From: Paramagnetospirillum marisnigri
GTDB lineage: Bacteria; Pseudomonadota; Alphaproteobacteria; Rhodospirillales; Magnetospirillaceae
DNA: 64,000 bases
Reading direction: 5' to 3'
Assembly: GCF_001650715.1 (NCBI RefSeq)
Contig: NZ_LWQT01000088.1
Location: forward strand, 186,001-250,000
The translations under genes were made by a program, and so were the position numbers. The notes beneath the pieces were generated by a model, which was not told where the DNA came from, did no database searches, and saw nothing but the letters and a program-made list of their open reading frames with translations. This document shows, piece after piece, positions 17,119-24,446 of the stretch (positions are counted from its first letter, which is position 1; every line of letters begins with the position of its first letter).

Positions 17119-18255
17119 TCAGTACACCTTGGCGTAGATGGCTAGCGCGTCATCATAGGCAACGTCGCGGGGATTGTTCACCAACAGCCTTTGCACCTTC
17201 ATGGCGTCCTCGGCCAGCATGGGCAGGTCGGCCTCCTTGATGCCCACATCGTGCAGCCGCTGCTCCATGGGCATCTCGGCCACCAGTTCGGCGATGGCGT
17301 CCAGCAGGTCGGCGCCCTTGGACTTGCCGGGCAGGATGGCGGCGGCCAACTCGCCATACAACGCCTCGGCGGCGGGCATGTTGAATTCCATCACCGGCAC
17401 CAGCACCAGGGCGTTGGACAGCCCGTGCGGCACATGGAAATGGCCGCCGATGGGATAGGCCAGGGCATGGACGGCGGCGACCGGGGCATTGGCGAAACTG
17501 ATGCCCGCCAGCATGGAGCCCTGCAGCATGGCGGCCCGCGCCGGAGCGTCGGCGCCGTCCTTCACCACCTTGCGGATATTGGCGTAAAGCAGTTGCAGCG
17601 CCTTGACGGCCATGCTGTCGGAAATGGGGTTCTTCTTGTGGCGGGTGGTATAGGCCTCGATGGCGTGGACCATGGCGTCGATGGCGGTCATGGCGGTGAT
17701 GCGGGCGGGCAGGCCCCAGGTCAGGGTCCCGTCCAGCAGCGCCAGATCGGGATAGAGCAAGCCGCTGACCACGCCCTTCTTCTCGTTGCTGGGCGTGGTG
17801 AAGATGGCGATGGGGGTGACCTCGGAGCCGGTTCCGGCGGTGGTCGGCACCTGGATCAGGGGCAAGCGCGGCCCCTTGGCCAGGCCAATGCCATAGATAT
17901 CGGGCAGGGCCTGGGGATTGCCCACCAGCAGCGCCACCAGCTTGGCGGTGTCCATGGAGGAACCGCCGCCGAAGCCGATGACGCCGTCGATCCCGGCCGT
18001 CTTGGCCGCCGCCACCGCGTCCAGTACCGAGGCTTCCGGCGGGTCCATCTTGACGTCGGTGAAGACGGTGGCCTGCATGCCCGCCGCCTTGAAGCCCTCC
18101 AGGGCGGGGGCCAGCAGACCGGCCGCCACCAGCCCGGCATCGGTGACGATCAGGGCGTGAGTGATGCCCAGTTCGCGCGACAACTCGGCCAGCCGGGCCG
18201 AGGACTTGTCCTCGCAGATGATGCGGGGCGTGGTCTCGAAGATAAAATTGCTCAC
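17119..18255 (-). CDS. iron-containing alcohol dehydrogenase (second copy)
   Basis: A 378-residue group III alcohol dehydrogenase, paralogous to the one at 14316. GFGGGSSMDTAKLVALLVG near 94, TTAGTGSEVTPIA near 137, DAMVHAIEAYTTRHKKNP near 192 and HALAYPIGGHFHVPHGLSNA near 262 supply the cofactor and metal sites. The start is GTG at 18255 with AGGAG eight bases upstream. It follows livF by 16 bases and precedes the aldehyde dehydrogenase by 13, so transport and oxidation genes appear to be one unit. Two such enzymes in one operon may differ in chain length or direction of the reaction. Confidence 0.87.
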   Translation of the reverse strand: MSNFIFETTPRIICEDKSSARLAELSRELGITHALIVTDAGLVAAGLLAPALEGFKAAGMQATVFTDVKMDPPEASVLDAVAAAKTAGIDGVIGFGGGSSMDTAKLVALLVGNPQALPDIYGIGLAKGPRLPLIQVPTTAGTGSEVTPIAIFTTPSNEKKGVVSGLLYPDLALLDGTLTWGLPARITAMTAIDAMVHAIEAYTTRHKKNPISDSMAVKALQLLYANIRKVVKDGADAPARAAMLQGSMLAGISFANAPVAAVHALAYPIGGHFHVPHGLSNALVLVPVMEFNMPAAEALYGELAAAILPGKSKGADLLDAIAELVAEMPMEQRLHDVGIKEADLPMLAEDAMKVQRLLVNNPRDVAYDDALAIYAKVY

Positions 18256-18271
18256 GGCGGAATCTCCTGGT

Positions 18272-18919
18272 TCAGCCCGCTGTGACCACGCCCCGCTCGA
18301 TGCGGTAGGCGCGGTCCACCAGATCGGCGGAATGGGTGTCGTCGGATTCGGACAGGATCACGGACAGGCCCTCGGTGCGCAGCTTGGCGATGACCTCGGT
18401 CAGGCGGCGCGACAGCACCGGGGCGACGCCCTCGAACGGCTCGTCCAGCAACAGCAGGCGGCGCCCCGGCATCAGGGCGCGGGCCAGGGCCACCAGCTTC
18501 TGCTGGCCGCCCGACAGTTGCAGGGCGCGGCGGTCGCGAAACACCGCGACCTCGGGCATGATCTCATAGATCCACTCCAGCCGGGGCGCGGCATCCTTGA
18601 TGCCGTTGGCCCAGGCGGGCATCAGGATGTTCTCCTCCACGGTCAGGGCGGGGATCAATCGGCGATCCTCGGGCATGTAGCTGATGCCCAGCCCGGCGCG
18701 CTTGTGGCCGGGCAGGGCCATCAGATCGGCGCCGTCCAGACTGATGGCGCCGGCCTCGGCGGGCAGCAGCCCCATGATGGAACGGATCAGGGTGGTCTTG
18801 CCCGCGCCGTTGCGGCCGATCAGACCGACCATGGTGGCGTCGGGGACCTCCAGGCTGACGCCGCGCAGCACCGGGATCTTGTGGATGGCGACGTCCAGCG
18901 CCGCGATGGATAGGCTCAT
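18272..18919 (-). CDS. livF: branched-chain amino acid-type ABC transporter ATPase LivF
   Basis: A 215-residue ATP-binding subunit of a HAAT/Liv-type importer. Walker A is GRNGAGKTTL near 35, the Q-loop region is YMPEDRRLIPALTVEENIL near 82, the signature LSGGQQKLVALARAL near 134, and Walker B LLLLDEPFEGVAP near 155. It is shorter than most LivF proteins (about 235), and the usual VEQN segment after Walker B is replaced by ILSESDDTHS, an odd H-loop region. The ATG overlaps the livG stop by four bases, with AGGAGG upstream. Neighbouring dehydrogenases suggest a non-amino-acid cargo. Confidence 0.88.
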   Translation of the reverse strand: MSLSIAALDVAIHKIPVLRGVSLEVPDATMVGLIGRNGAGKTTLIRSIMGLLPAEAGAISLDGADLMALPGHKRAGLGISYMPEDRRLIPALTVEENILMPAWANGIKDAAPRLEWIYEIMPEVAVFRDRRALQLSGGQQKLVALARALMPGRRLLLLDEPFEGVAPVLSRRLTEVIAKLRTEGLSVILSESDDTHSADLVDRAYRIERGVVTAG

Positions 18920-19701
18920 GACGACCTCCTGGCGCGGCCGTGGCCGCCGTGCCCGTGGCCCACCACCAGTTCGCGGACCTTGGCATCGTCCAGCACCTGA
19001 TCGGGCGGGCCGTCGGCGATGACCTCGCCCGCATAGAAGGCCAGGATACGGCTGACATACCGGGCGACGATCTCCATGTCGTGCTCCACGAACAGAACGG
19101 TGACGCCGTGGCGACGGACCACCTCCATGACGCTGTCCATCAGGGGGAATTTCTCTTCCACCGCCACTCCGCTGGTGGGTTCGTCCAGCAGCAGCATCTT
19201 GGGGTTGGCGATCAGCGCCATGGCGATGTCCACCAGCTTGCGGGTGCCCTGGGGCACCGCCGTCACCTGATGGTCGCGGAAGGCGGCGACGCCGAATTCC
19301 TTCAAGGTGGCCTCGGCCTTTTCCACCCGCTCAGGCGTCCGCAACGGGCGCAGGAAGGACGGCAGCGGGCTTTCGGCGATGGACAGCGCCACCAGCATGT
19401 TGTCCAGCACCGTCAGTTCCGGGAACAGCTGCGCCACCTGGAACGAGCGGGCCATGCCCATGCGGGTGATCTTGCGCGGCGCCAGACCTAAGATGGAGCG
19501 GCCGTTGAACATGATCTCGCCCGCGCTGGGGGGCAGGAAGCCGGTGACCATGTTGATGAAGGTGGTCTTGCCCGCTCCGTTGGAGCCGATCACGCCCACC
19601 ACCTCGCCGGCATGGATGGCGACATTGATGTCCTTGGCCGCCACCACCGCGCCGAAGGTGCGGTGCAGCGAGCGGGATTCGAGAATGGGGGTCTGGCTCA
19701 T
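18916..19701 (-). CDS. livG: branched-chain amino acid-type ABC transporter ATPase LivG
   Basis: A 261-residue ATPase subunit. Walker A GSNGAGKTTF lies near 38, and the LivG-type insert (GMARSFQVAQLFPELTVLDNM) follows. Walker B reads MLLLDEPTSGV. The ABC signature is not LSGGQ but VPQGTRKLVDIAMAL; comparable variants are known in some LivG proteins. The C-terminus ends in a His/Gly/Arg-rich tail (GHGHGGHGRARR). The start at 19701 overlaps the livM stop by four bases. The reading frame is open upstream through livM but has no support there. Confidence 0.88.
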   Translation of the reverse strand: MSQTPILESRSLHRTFGAVVAAKDINVAIHAGEVVGVIGSNGAGKTTFINMVTGFLPPSAGEIMFNGRSILGLAPRKITRMGMARSFQVAQLFPELTVLDNMLVALSIAESPLPSFLRPLRTPERVEKAEATLKEFGVAAFRDHQVTAVPQGTRKLVDIAMALIANPKMLLLDEPTSGVAVEEKFPLMDSVMEVVRRHGVTVLFVEHDMEIVARYVSRILAFYAGEVIADGPPDQVLDDAKVRELVVGHGHGGHGRARRSS

Positions 19702-20642
19702 ACCCGGGCCTCCGCCTTCCTGGTGCGTTTGAACAGGCTCCACAATCCCTTGGGCAGGAAGATGATGATGCCCAGCAGCACGAAGCCCAGGATCATCTGC
19801 CAGGAATGGGGAACGAACTGGATGGCATAGGTGCGGACCGTCGAGAACAGGCTGGCGGCCACGAAGGGCGCCGCCACATGGCCGATGCCGCCCAGCAGGG
19901 CGATGAAGACGAACTCGCCCGATGTGGTCCAATAGGCCATCTCGGGGTCCACATGGCCGGTGGCCATGCCGGTCAGCCCGCCGCCCAGGGCCGAGACCGC
20001 CGCCGCCAGCACATAGGTGGAATACAGCGTCCAACGGGGCGAGGCGCCCAGATATTCCACCCGGACCTCGTTCTCGCGGATGGCCTCGCAGACATAGCCG
20101 ACGCTGGACTTGGACAGGCGGTGCAGGAACACCGCCGCCACCGCCGCGATACCGCAGGTCAGCACATAGACGAACATCTTGCCGCTGGAACCAGGAGTCC
20201 AGCCCAGCGCGGTGATGCCGTGGACGTTGAAGCCGTCGGTGCTGCCCAGCGATTGGCTCTTGGCCAGGACCCCATACAGGATCATGGAAAAGGCGAGCGT
20301 CAGCATGGCGAAGAAGATCTCGCGATAGCGGGTCAGCAGCAGCCCCAGCACCATGGCGACCACCGCCGCCGCAACCATGGACAGCGCCAGCAGTACGAAG
20401 GCGTCGTGGACGCCCAGCCATTGCCCGCCCATGCCGACGGTGTAGCCGCCGATGCAGTAGTAGAGGCCCTGGCCGAAGGACACCAGTCCGGCCCGCATCT
20501 GCACCACCACACCCTGGACCACCAGTCCCTTGGCGAAGGCGATGGTCAGCAGGAAGGTCAGCCAGTTGGGCAGGACGAAGACACCCAGCGCCAAGACCAC
20601 GCCGGAGGCCAGCAGCCAGAGTTCGGTTCGATCGAGGCGCAT
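19698..20642 (-). CDS. livM: branched-chain amino acid-type ABC transporter permease LivM
   Basis: A 314-residue permease with about nine hydrophobic segments. It carries the LivM pattern GLVSFGQGLYYCIGGYTVGM near 52-71 and the conserved cytoplasmic coupling region IRENEVRVEYLGAS near 197. GGGLTGMATGHVDPE near 224 is also typical. It starts two bases after the livH stop and ends in an overlap with livG. Together with LivH it forms the membrane channel of the importer. Confidence 0.9.
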   Translation of the reverse strand: MRLDRTELWLLASGVVLALGVFVLPNWLTFLLTIAFAKGLVVQGVVVQMRAGLVSFGQGLYYCIGGYTVGMGGQWLGVHDAFVLLALSMVAAAVVAMVLGLLLTRYREIFFAMLTLAFSMILYGVLAKSQSLGSTDGFNVHGITALGWTPGSSGKMFVYVLTCGIAAVAAVFLHRLSKSSVGYVCEAIRENEVRVEYLGASPRWTLYSTYVLAAAVSALGGGLTGMATGHVDPEMAYWTTSGEFVFIALLGGIGHVAAPFVAASLFSTVRTYAIQFVPHSWQMILGFVLLGIIIFLPKGLWSLFKRTRKAEARV

Positions 20643-20644
20643 GA

Positions 20645-21544
20645 TCAGATCTTCCTCACGAGGGTGCGGCCGAACAGCCCTTGCGGGCGCACCGCCAGGA
20701 CCAGCGACATGACGCTGTAGATGACGAACAGTTCAAGCTCGGGGGCGAGATGCACCGCCATGGCCCGGGTCAGCCCCACCAGAACCGCTCCGGCGGCGGC
20801 GCCGCCGATGGAGCCCATGCCGCCCACCACCACCACGGCGAAGGCCAGAACGATGACCTCGACGCCGATGCCGGGGGAAACCGAGATGGCCGGCGCGGTC
20901 AGGGCTCCGGCCAGGGCGCCCAGGGTGGCGCCGACGGCGAAGGTGACGGCGAACATGGCCTTGACGTTGACGCCCATGGCCACCGCCACCTCGCGGTCAT
21001 GGATGACGGCGCGCAGCAGCTTGCCCTTGTGGGTCTTGTTCAGGATCAGCCACAGGCTGATGCCGATGGCCAGCGACACCCCCACCAGGCCCAGGTCGTA
21101 GATGGCGAAGGTCAGGCCGCCGAAGGTGGAGCGGCCCATCAGGGAATAGGGCTGATAGGTGAAATAGGGATCGACGCCCCACACCAGCTTGACCGCGTCC
21201 TCGAGGATCAGCAGCAGGGCATAGGTGATGATCACCATCAGGATCTCGTCCTTGCCATACATGCGGCGCAGCAGGGCGAATTCGACCACCAGTCCCACCA
21301 CCAGGCCGGACACCAGGGCGGCGCCCACCAGCAGCAGGTAGCTGACGTAAGGATTGCCGCCCACTCCGGTGAACCACCAGCCCACCAGCGAGGCGGCCGA
21401 ATAGGCGCCGATGGCGTAGAAGCTGCCATGGGCCATGTTGAGGATGCGCATGACGCCGTAGATCACGGTCAGTCCGGCCGCGACCAGGAACAGCCACGAG
21501 GCGTAGATGGACCCGTCCACCAGGATGGCGAGAAGCGTTGTCAT
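20645..21544 (-). CDS. livH: branched-chain amino acid-type ABC transporter permease LivH
   Basis: A 299-residue permease with about eight membrane segments. ILNMAHGSFYAIGAYSAA near 35-52 is the hallmark of LivH, followed by LLRRMYGKDEILMVIITYALLLI and AVIHDREVAVAMGVN near 180. GGMGSIGGAAAGAVLVGL near 240 is also conserved. GGAGC is seven bases before the ATG at 21544. It follows the binding-protein gene by 66 bases and is joined to livM. Confidence 0.9.
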   Translation of the reverse strand: MTTLLAILVDGSIYASWLFLVAAGLTVIYGVMRILNMAHGSFYAIGAYSAASLVGWWFTGVGGNPYVSYLLLVGAALVSGLVVGLVVEFALLRRMYGKDEILMVIITYALLLILEDAVKLVWGVDPYFTYQPYSLMGRSTFGGLTFAIYDLGLVGVSLAIGISLWLILNKTHKGKLLRAVIHDREVAVAMGVNVKAMFAVTFAVGATLGALAGALTAPAISVSPGIGVEVIVLAFAVVVVGGMGSIGGAAAGAVLVGLTRAMAVHLAPELELFVIYSVMSLVLAVRPQGLFGRTLVRKI

Positions 21545-21610
21545 GGAAAGCTCCGCTCAGGCAAGGACCCGGCGGCGGGACATATCCGCCGCCGGGGAGA
21601 GGTCAAAGGA

Positions 21611-22918
21611 TCAATCGCACTTGGCGCCGGGCATGCCCGCCTTGATCCATTCCTGGCCGTTGGTCCCATCCGGCGGGGTGACGCAGGTGTCGGCGTAGGA
21701 CTTGACGTTCTTCAGAACGGCCCGGCCGCTTTCATAGTGGTATTCGCCATAGGCGATGCCCTGCATGGCCTGATGGCCGCTGGCGCGGGCCATCTTGACA
21801 GTACCCGAGGGCGATTCGAAAGTGATGCCGGTCATGGCGGCGACGATCTGGTCCGAGCTCGGCTGCTTGCCAGCGGGGGCGGCCTTTTCCACGGCGGTCT
21901 TCAGGGCCAGGATGGCCTGGGCCATCTTGAACGACGGATAGATGGGCTCATCGCTCCACTTGGCGCGATAGGCGGTCCGCAGCCAATCGGACAGGGCGTT
22001 CTTGGGGGCGAAGGCGCCGAACGGCCCACGTCCGCCGATCACCGTGCCGTTGGGAGCCTGGCCCTTGTAGCGCTCGATGCCGGTCTCGCCGCAGGTCAGC
22101 ACCAGGGTCTTGCCGTCGTACAGGCCACGGGCGCCGCCCTGCAGCACCAGGGCTTCCATGTCGCCACCCCAGAAGCTGGAATGGATGACGTCGGGCTTGG
22201 CCACCGACAGGGCGGAGATTTCGGCGCCGTACTGGCCCTGGAAAATCTTGGGGAACTGTTCGGCCGCCACCTTGGCGGTGGGCTTGACATGCTTCATGGC
22301 TTCGACGAAGTCGACCCAGGAATCCTGGCCCCAGGCGTAGTTCTGCTGGATACCGGCGAAGCTGGCCATCTTTGGGCGGGTGTCGGCCAGATAGCGGGCG
22401 GCGCCCACATTGTCGACCACGGCGTCGAGGCCGGTACGGAAGACGTATTTGGGGGCCTTGTTCTCGACGAACAGCCGCGAGGTGCCGCAGTCATACATGA
22501 TGGTCGGGATCTTCAGTTCCTCGGCCACCGGGCTGATGGCGAGACAGTCGCCCGACGAGATATAGCCGATGACGGCGTCCACCTTCTGGCGCTCCACCAG
22601 ATTGCGGAACTCTTCCACCTGCTTGGTGGCGCCGCCGTTCTCGTCGATGATGACGGCCTCGATCTCCATGCCGTTGATGCCCTTGGTGTTATAGGGGGCA
22701 GGCAACTGGCCCTTGTTGAGGGCGTCGATGACGGTCTCGGCGGCATGGGCCGAGGGAACGCCGAACGGACCGGCGGCGGCGCCGGACAGGAAGGTCACGA
22801 TGCCGACGCGGAACTTGCCGTTCTCGGCGGCCTGGGCGGTGGTGGCCGAGGCCAGGGCGGCGGTGGCCACGGCGGCGGTCAGGGCCCGGCGGGCGATGGA
22901 GGATTGGGTCATCTTCAC
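21611..22918 (-). CDS. Liv-type periplasmic substrate-binding protein (second of two)
   Basis: A 435-residue type I periplasmic binding protein of the HAAT family. The signal peptide has a basic start and hydrophobic core to about residue 28, with likely cleavage at AQA. The mature part begins FRVGIVTFLSGAAAGPFG, then NGMEIEAVIIDENGGATKQVEEFRNLV, the usual first-lobe pattern. GYISSGDCLAISPVAEE corresponds to the ligand-contact loop. The start is GTG at 22918 with GGGAG seven bases upstream; the next ATG is two codons later and poorly spaced. It lies between another binding protein and livHMGF, so it is probably a partner of that permease. Ligand unknown. Confidence 0.87.
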   Translation of the reverse strand: MKMTQSSIARRALTAAVATAALASATTAQAAENGKFRVGIVTFLSGAAAGPFGVPSAHAAETVIDALNKGQLPAPYNTKGINGMEIEAVIIDENGGATKQVEEFRNLVERQKVDAVIGYISSGDCLAISPVAEELKIPTIMYDCGTSRLFVENKAPKYVFRTGLDAVVDNVGAARYLADTRPKMASFAGIQQNYAWGQDSWVDFVEAMKHVKPTAKVAAEQFPKIFQGQYGAEISALSVAKPDVIHSSFWGGDMEALVLQGGARGLYDGKTLVLTCGETGIERYKGQAPNGTVIGGRGPFGAFAPKNALSDWLRTAYRAKWSDEPIYPSFKMAQAILALKTAVEKAAPAGKQPSSDQIVAAMTGITFESPSGTVKMARASGHQAMQGIAYGEYHYESGRAVLKNVKSYADTCVTPPDGTNGQEWIKAGMPGAKCD

Positions 22919-22954
22919 GGTTTCACTCCCTTGTGCTTGTTATAACTCGGGTAC

Positions 22955-24271
22955 TCACGGTTTCCCGCCCATGACGGCCCGGCGTCTGCGCACCAGTTCG
23001 GGCGGGGGAATCAGGTCCTCGGCGGCATAGACCCGCCAGTCGGCCAGCATGACCTTGGCGGGGGGAAAGGCGGCATTGGGCACCACCTTGCCGATGGCCA
23101 TGGGCTGGACGATCTGATGGGTGGACTTGTCGATATAGGAGGTGAAGCCGTCCGGGTCCTTGGGCAGCTTCAGGCGCAGGGTCTCCAGGGCGTCGACCAT
23201 GGCCTCGACATCGTGGCGCGGCGCACTGGCCGTGACCGCGCTGGCGATGGCCATGATGCCGCTATAGGCCCCGGCGGCGGCATAGGTGGGGTAGCGTCCC
23301 TCGGAGGCATGGAAGCCGGTGACGAAGGCGCGGTTGCCCTCGGTCTCGGGCCAGTTGTTGTGGTGGCGCGCCGACAAGATCAGCCCCGGCGGCGGATTGG
23401 ACCCCAGGGCCAGCATCACCTCGTAATTGCCGCCGGTGTCGAAATTGGCCAGCCGGGAGGACTCGAAGAAGCTGGTGGTGGCGGCCTGACGCAGGAAGGC
23501 GACGAAATCGCCGCCCCACAGGGCGGTGACCACGATATCGGGCTTGGTCTCGACGATGGCGCTGATATAGGCGGAATAGTCGGGCTCATAGAGCTTGGGC
23601 CAGAACTCGCCCACATTGTCGTAGGCGACACCCAGCAACTGCAGGCTTTCGCGCAGATCGGTCCAGGAGGCATGGCCGTAATCGTAGTCGGGACCGATGA
23701 AGGCCATGCGCTTCCAGCCGGTTTCCTTCTGCAATTCGGCCAGATAGCGGGCTCCGGCGGCGTTGGAGGTCCAGGAATCGTTGCTGACGCGGAAATAGTA
23801 GCGGTGCAGGGCATCCATGGTCAGGCGCGACGAGGCATGGTCGGTGCCGACCATGATCACCTTCTGGGTGCGGGCCACCTCGCTGACCGCCTGGGCGACG
23901 CCCGAGCTGACCATGCCGCAGAAGAACTTGGCCTTGTCCTGGCGCACGAAGTCCTCGGCGATGCGCACGGCATAGGCGGCCTTGGAGCGGTCGTCCTCGA
24001 CGATGATGCGAAGCTTCGGGGGCTTGGGACCCAGCGTGCCCGCCTTCAGGTCGGCCAGGGCCAGCTTGATCCCCGCCACGCTGTCCTTGCCGTAGATGGC
24101 GGCGCGGCCCGACATGGGATACATGCAGCCGATGGTGACCTCGGCCTCGGCCGCCGGGGCGCCCAACTCGATGCGGGCCTGGGCGGCGGGCGCCAGCGTG
24201 GCCAGACCCAGCAGCGCGAACGCGGCTCGGGCAAGGCCGTGCAGACAGAGTCCGGGCAGGCTTTTCGGCAT
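22955..24271 (-). CDS. Liv-type periplasmic substrate-binding protein (first of two)
   Basis: A 438-residue HAAT-family binding protein. A signal peptide runs to about residue 32 (core AFALLGLATLAPAAQA), and the mature lobe shows VTIGCMYPMSGRAAIYGKDSVAGIKLAL and IIVEDDRSKAAYAVRIAEDFV. The start is set at the ATG at 24271. The frame is open to an ATG at 24334, but that one sits within the sigma-54 promoter at 24330-24345 and would not be in the transcript. It is the first gene of the long minus-strand unit. Two different binding proteins for one permease suggest two ligands or two affinities. Confidence 0.88.
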   Translation of the reverse strand: MPKSLPGLCLHGLARAAFALLGLATLAPAAQARIELGAPAAEAEVTIGCMYPMSGRAAIYGKDSVAGIKLALADLKAGTLGPKPPKLRIIVEDDRSKAAYAVRIAEDFVRQDKAKFFCGMVSSGVAQAVSEVARTQKVIMVGTDHASSRLTMDALHRYYFRVSNDSWTSNAAGARYLAELQKETGWKRMAFIGPDYDYGHASWTDLRESLQLLGVAYDNVGEFWPKLYEPDYSAYISAIVETKPDIVVTALWGGDFVAFLRQAATTSFFESSRLANFDTGGNYEVMLALGSNPPPGLILSARHHNNWPETEGNRAFVTGFHASEGRYPTYAAAGAYSGIMAIASAVTASAPRHDVEAMVDALETLRLKLPKDPDGFTSYIDKSTHQIVQPMAIGKVVPNAAFPPAKVMLADWRVYAAEDLIPPPELVRRRRAVMGGKP

Positions 24272-24329
24272 CCTCGACGTTTCCCCGCGCGACCGTGTTC
24301 CAGTCGCATTTATTATCGGATCATGAAAC

Positions 24330-24345
24330 TGCAACCCCCATGCCA
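24330..24345 (-). promoter_or_regulatory. sigma-54 (-24/-12) promoter
   Basis: On the minus strand TGGCATGGGGGTTGCA matches the consensus TGGCACRNNNNTTGCW at every defined position but one, with the exact GG/GC spacing. It lies about 60 bases upstream of the binding-protein ATG at 24271 and just downstream of an NtrC-type regulator gene, with palindromic sites at 24384-24446 in the position of activator sites. Confidence 0.85.
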
Positions 24346-24383
24346 GCGGATCGAGTCAGGAGGGCATTGTGGTTTTCCGATAG

Positions 24384-24396
24384 TGAGCGGCGCTCA
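24384..24396. promoter_or_regulatory. activator-site palindrome, promoter-proximal
   Basis: TGAGCGGCGCTCA is a perfect 6-1-6 palindrome about 39 bases upstream of the -24 element. It shares the TGAGCG half-site with the site at 24430-24446. Two direct copies of ACCGCTCAC at 24406-24414 and 24416-24424 lie between them. Confidence 0.6.
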
Positions 24397-24401
24397 TGCG
24401 C

Positions 24402-24446
24402 GGAAACCGCTCACAACCGCTCACGATGATGAGCGGTTTCCGCTCA
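24402..24446. promoter_or_regulatory. upstream activating sequence cluster overlapping the regulator gene's 3' end
   Basis: It holds a perfect 17-bp palindrome TGAGCGGTTTCCGCTCA (24430-24446), two direct repeats ACCGCTCAC ten bases apart, and a perfect 12-bp inverted repeat (GGAAACCGCTCA at 24402-24413 with TGAGCGGTTTCC at 24430-24441). The 17-bp palindrome lies inside the last codons of the response regulator (encoding about MSGNRSS). NtrC-type dimers binding here could loop to the promoter at 24330-24345. Confidence 0.7.

Noticed and set aside
15504-17240. Plus-strand open frame of about 578 codons opposite the second aldehyde dehydrogenase
   Set aside because: It starts within the palindromic repeat and lies antisense to a gene with full catalytic motifs; no start signal.
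20681-22945. Open frame of about 750 codons on the plus strand opposite livH and the binding-protein gene
   Set aside because: It is Gln/His/Asp/Gly-rich, without motifs, and runs opposite two well-supported genes; high GC keeps the frame open.
24272-24334. Longer start (ATG at 24334) for the first binding protein
   Set aside because: It would place 21 extra residues before a normal signal peptide, and the start codon lies inside the sigma-54 promoter.
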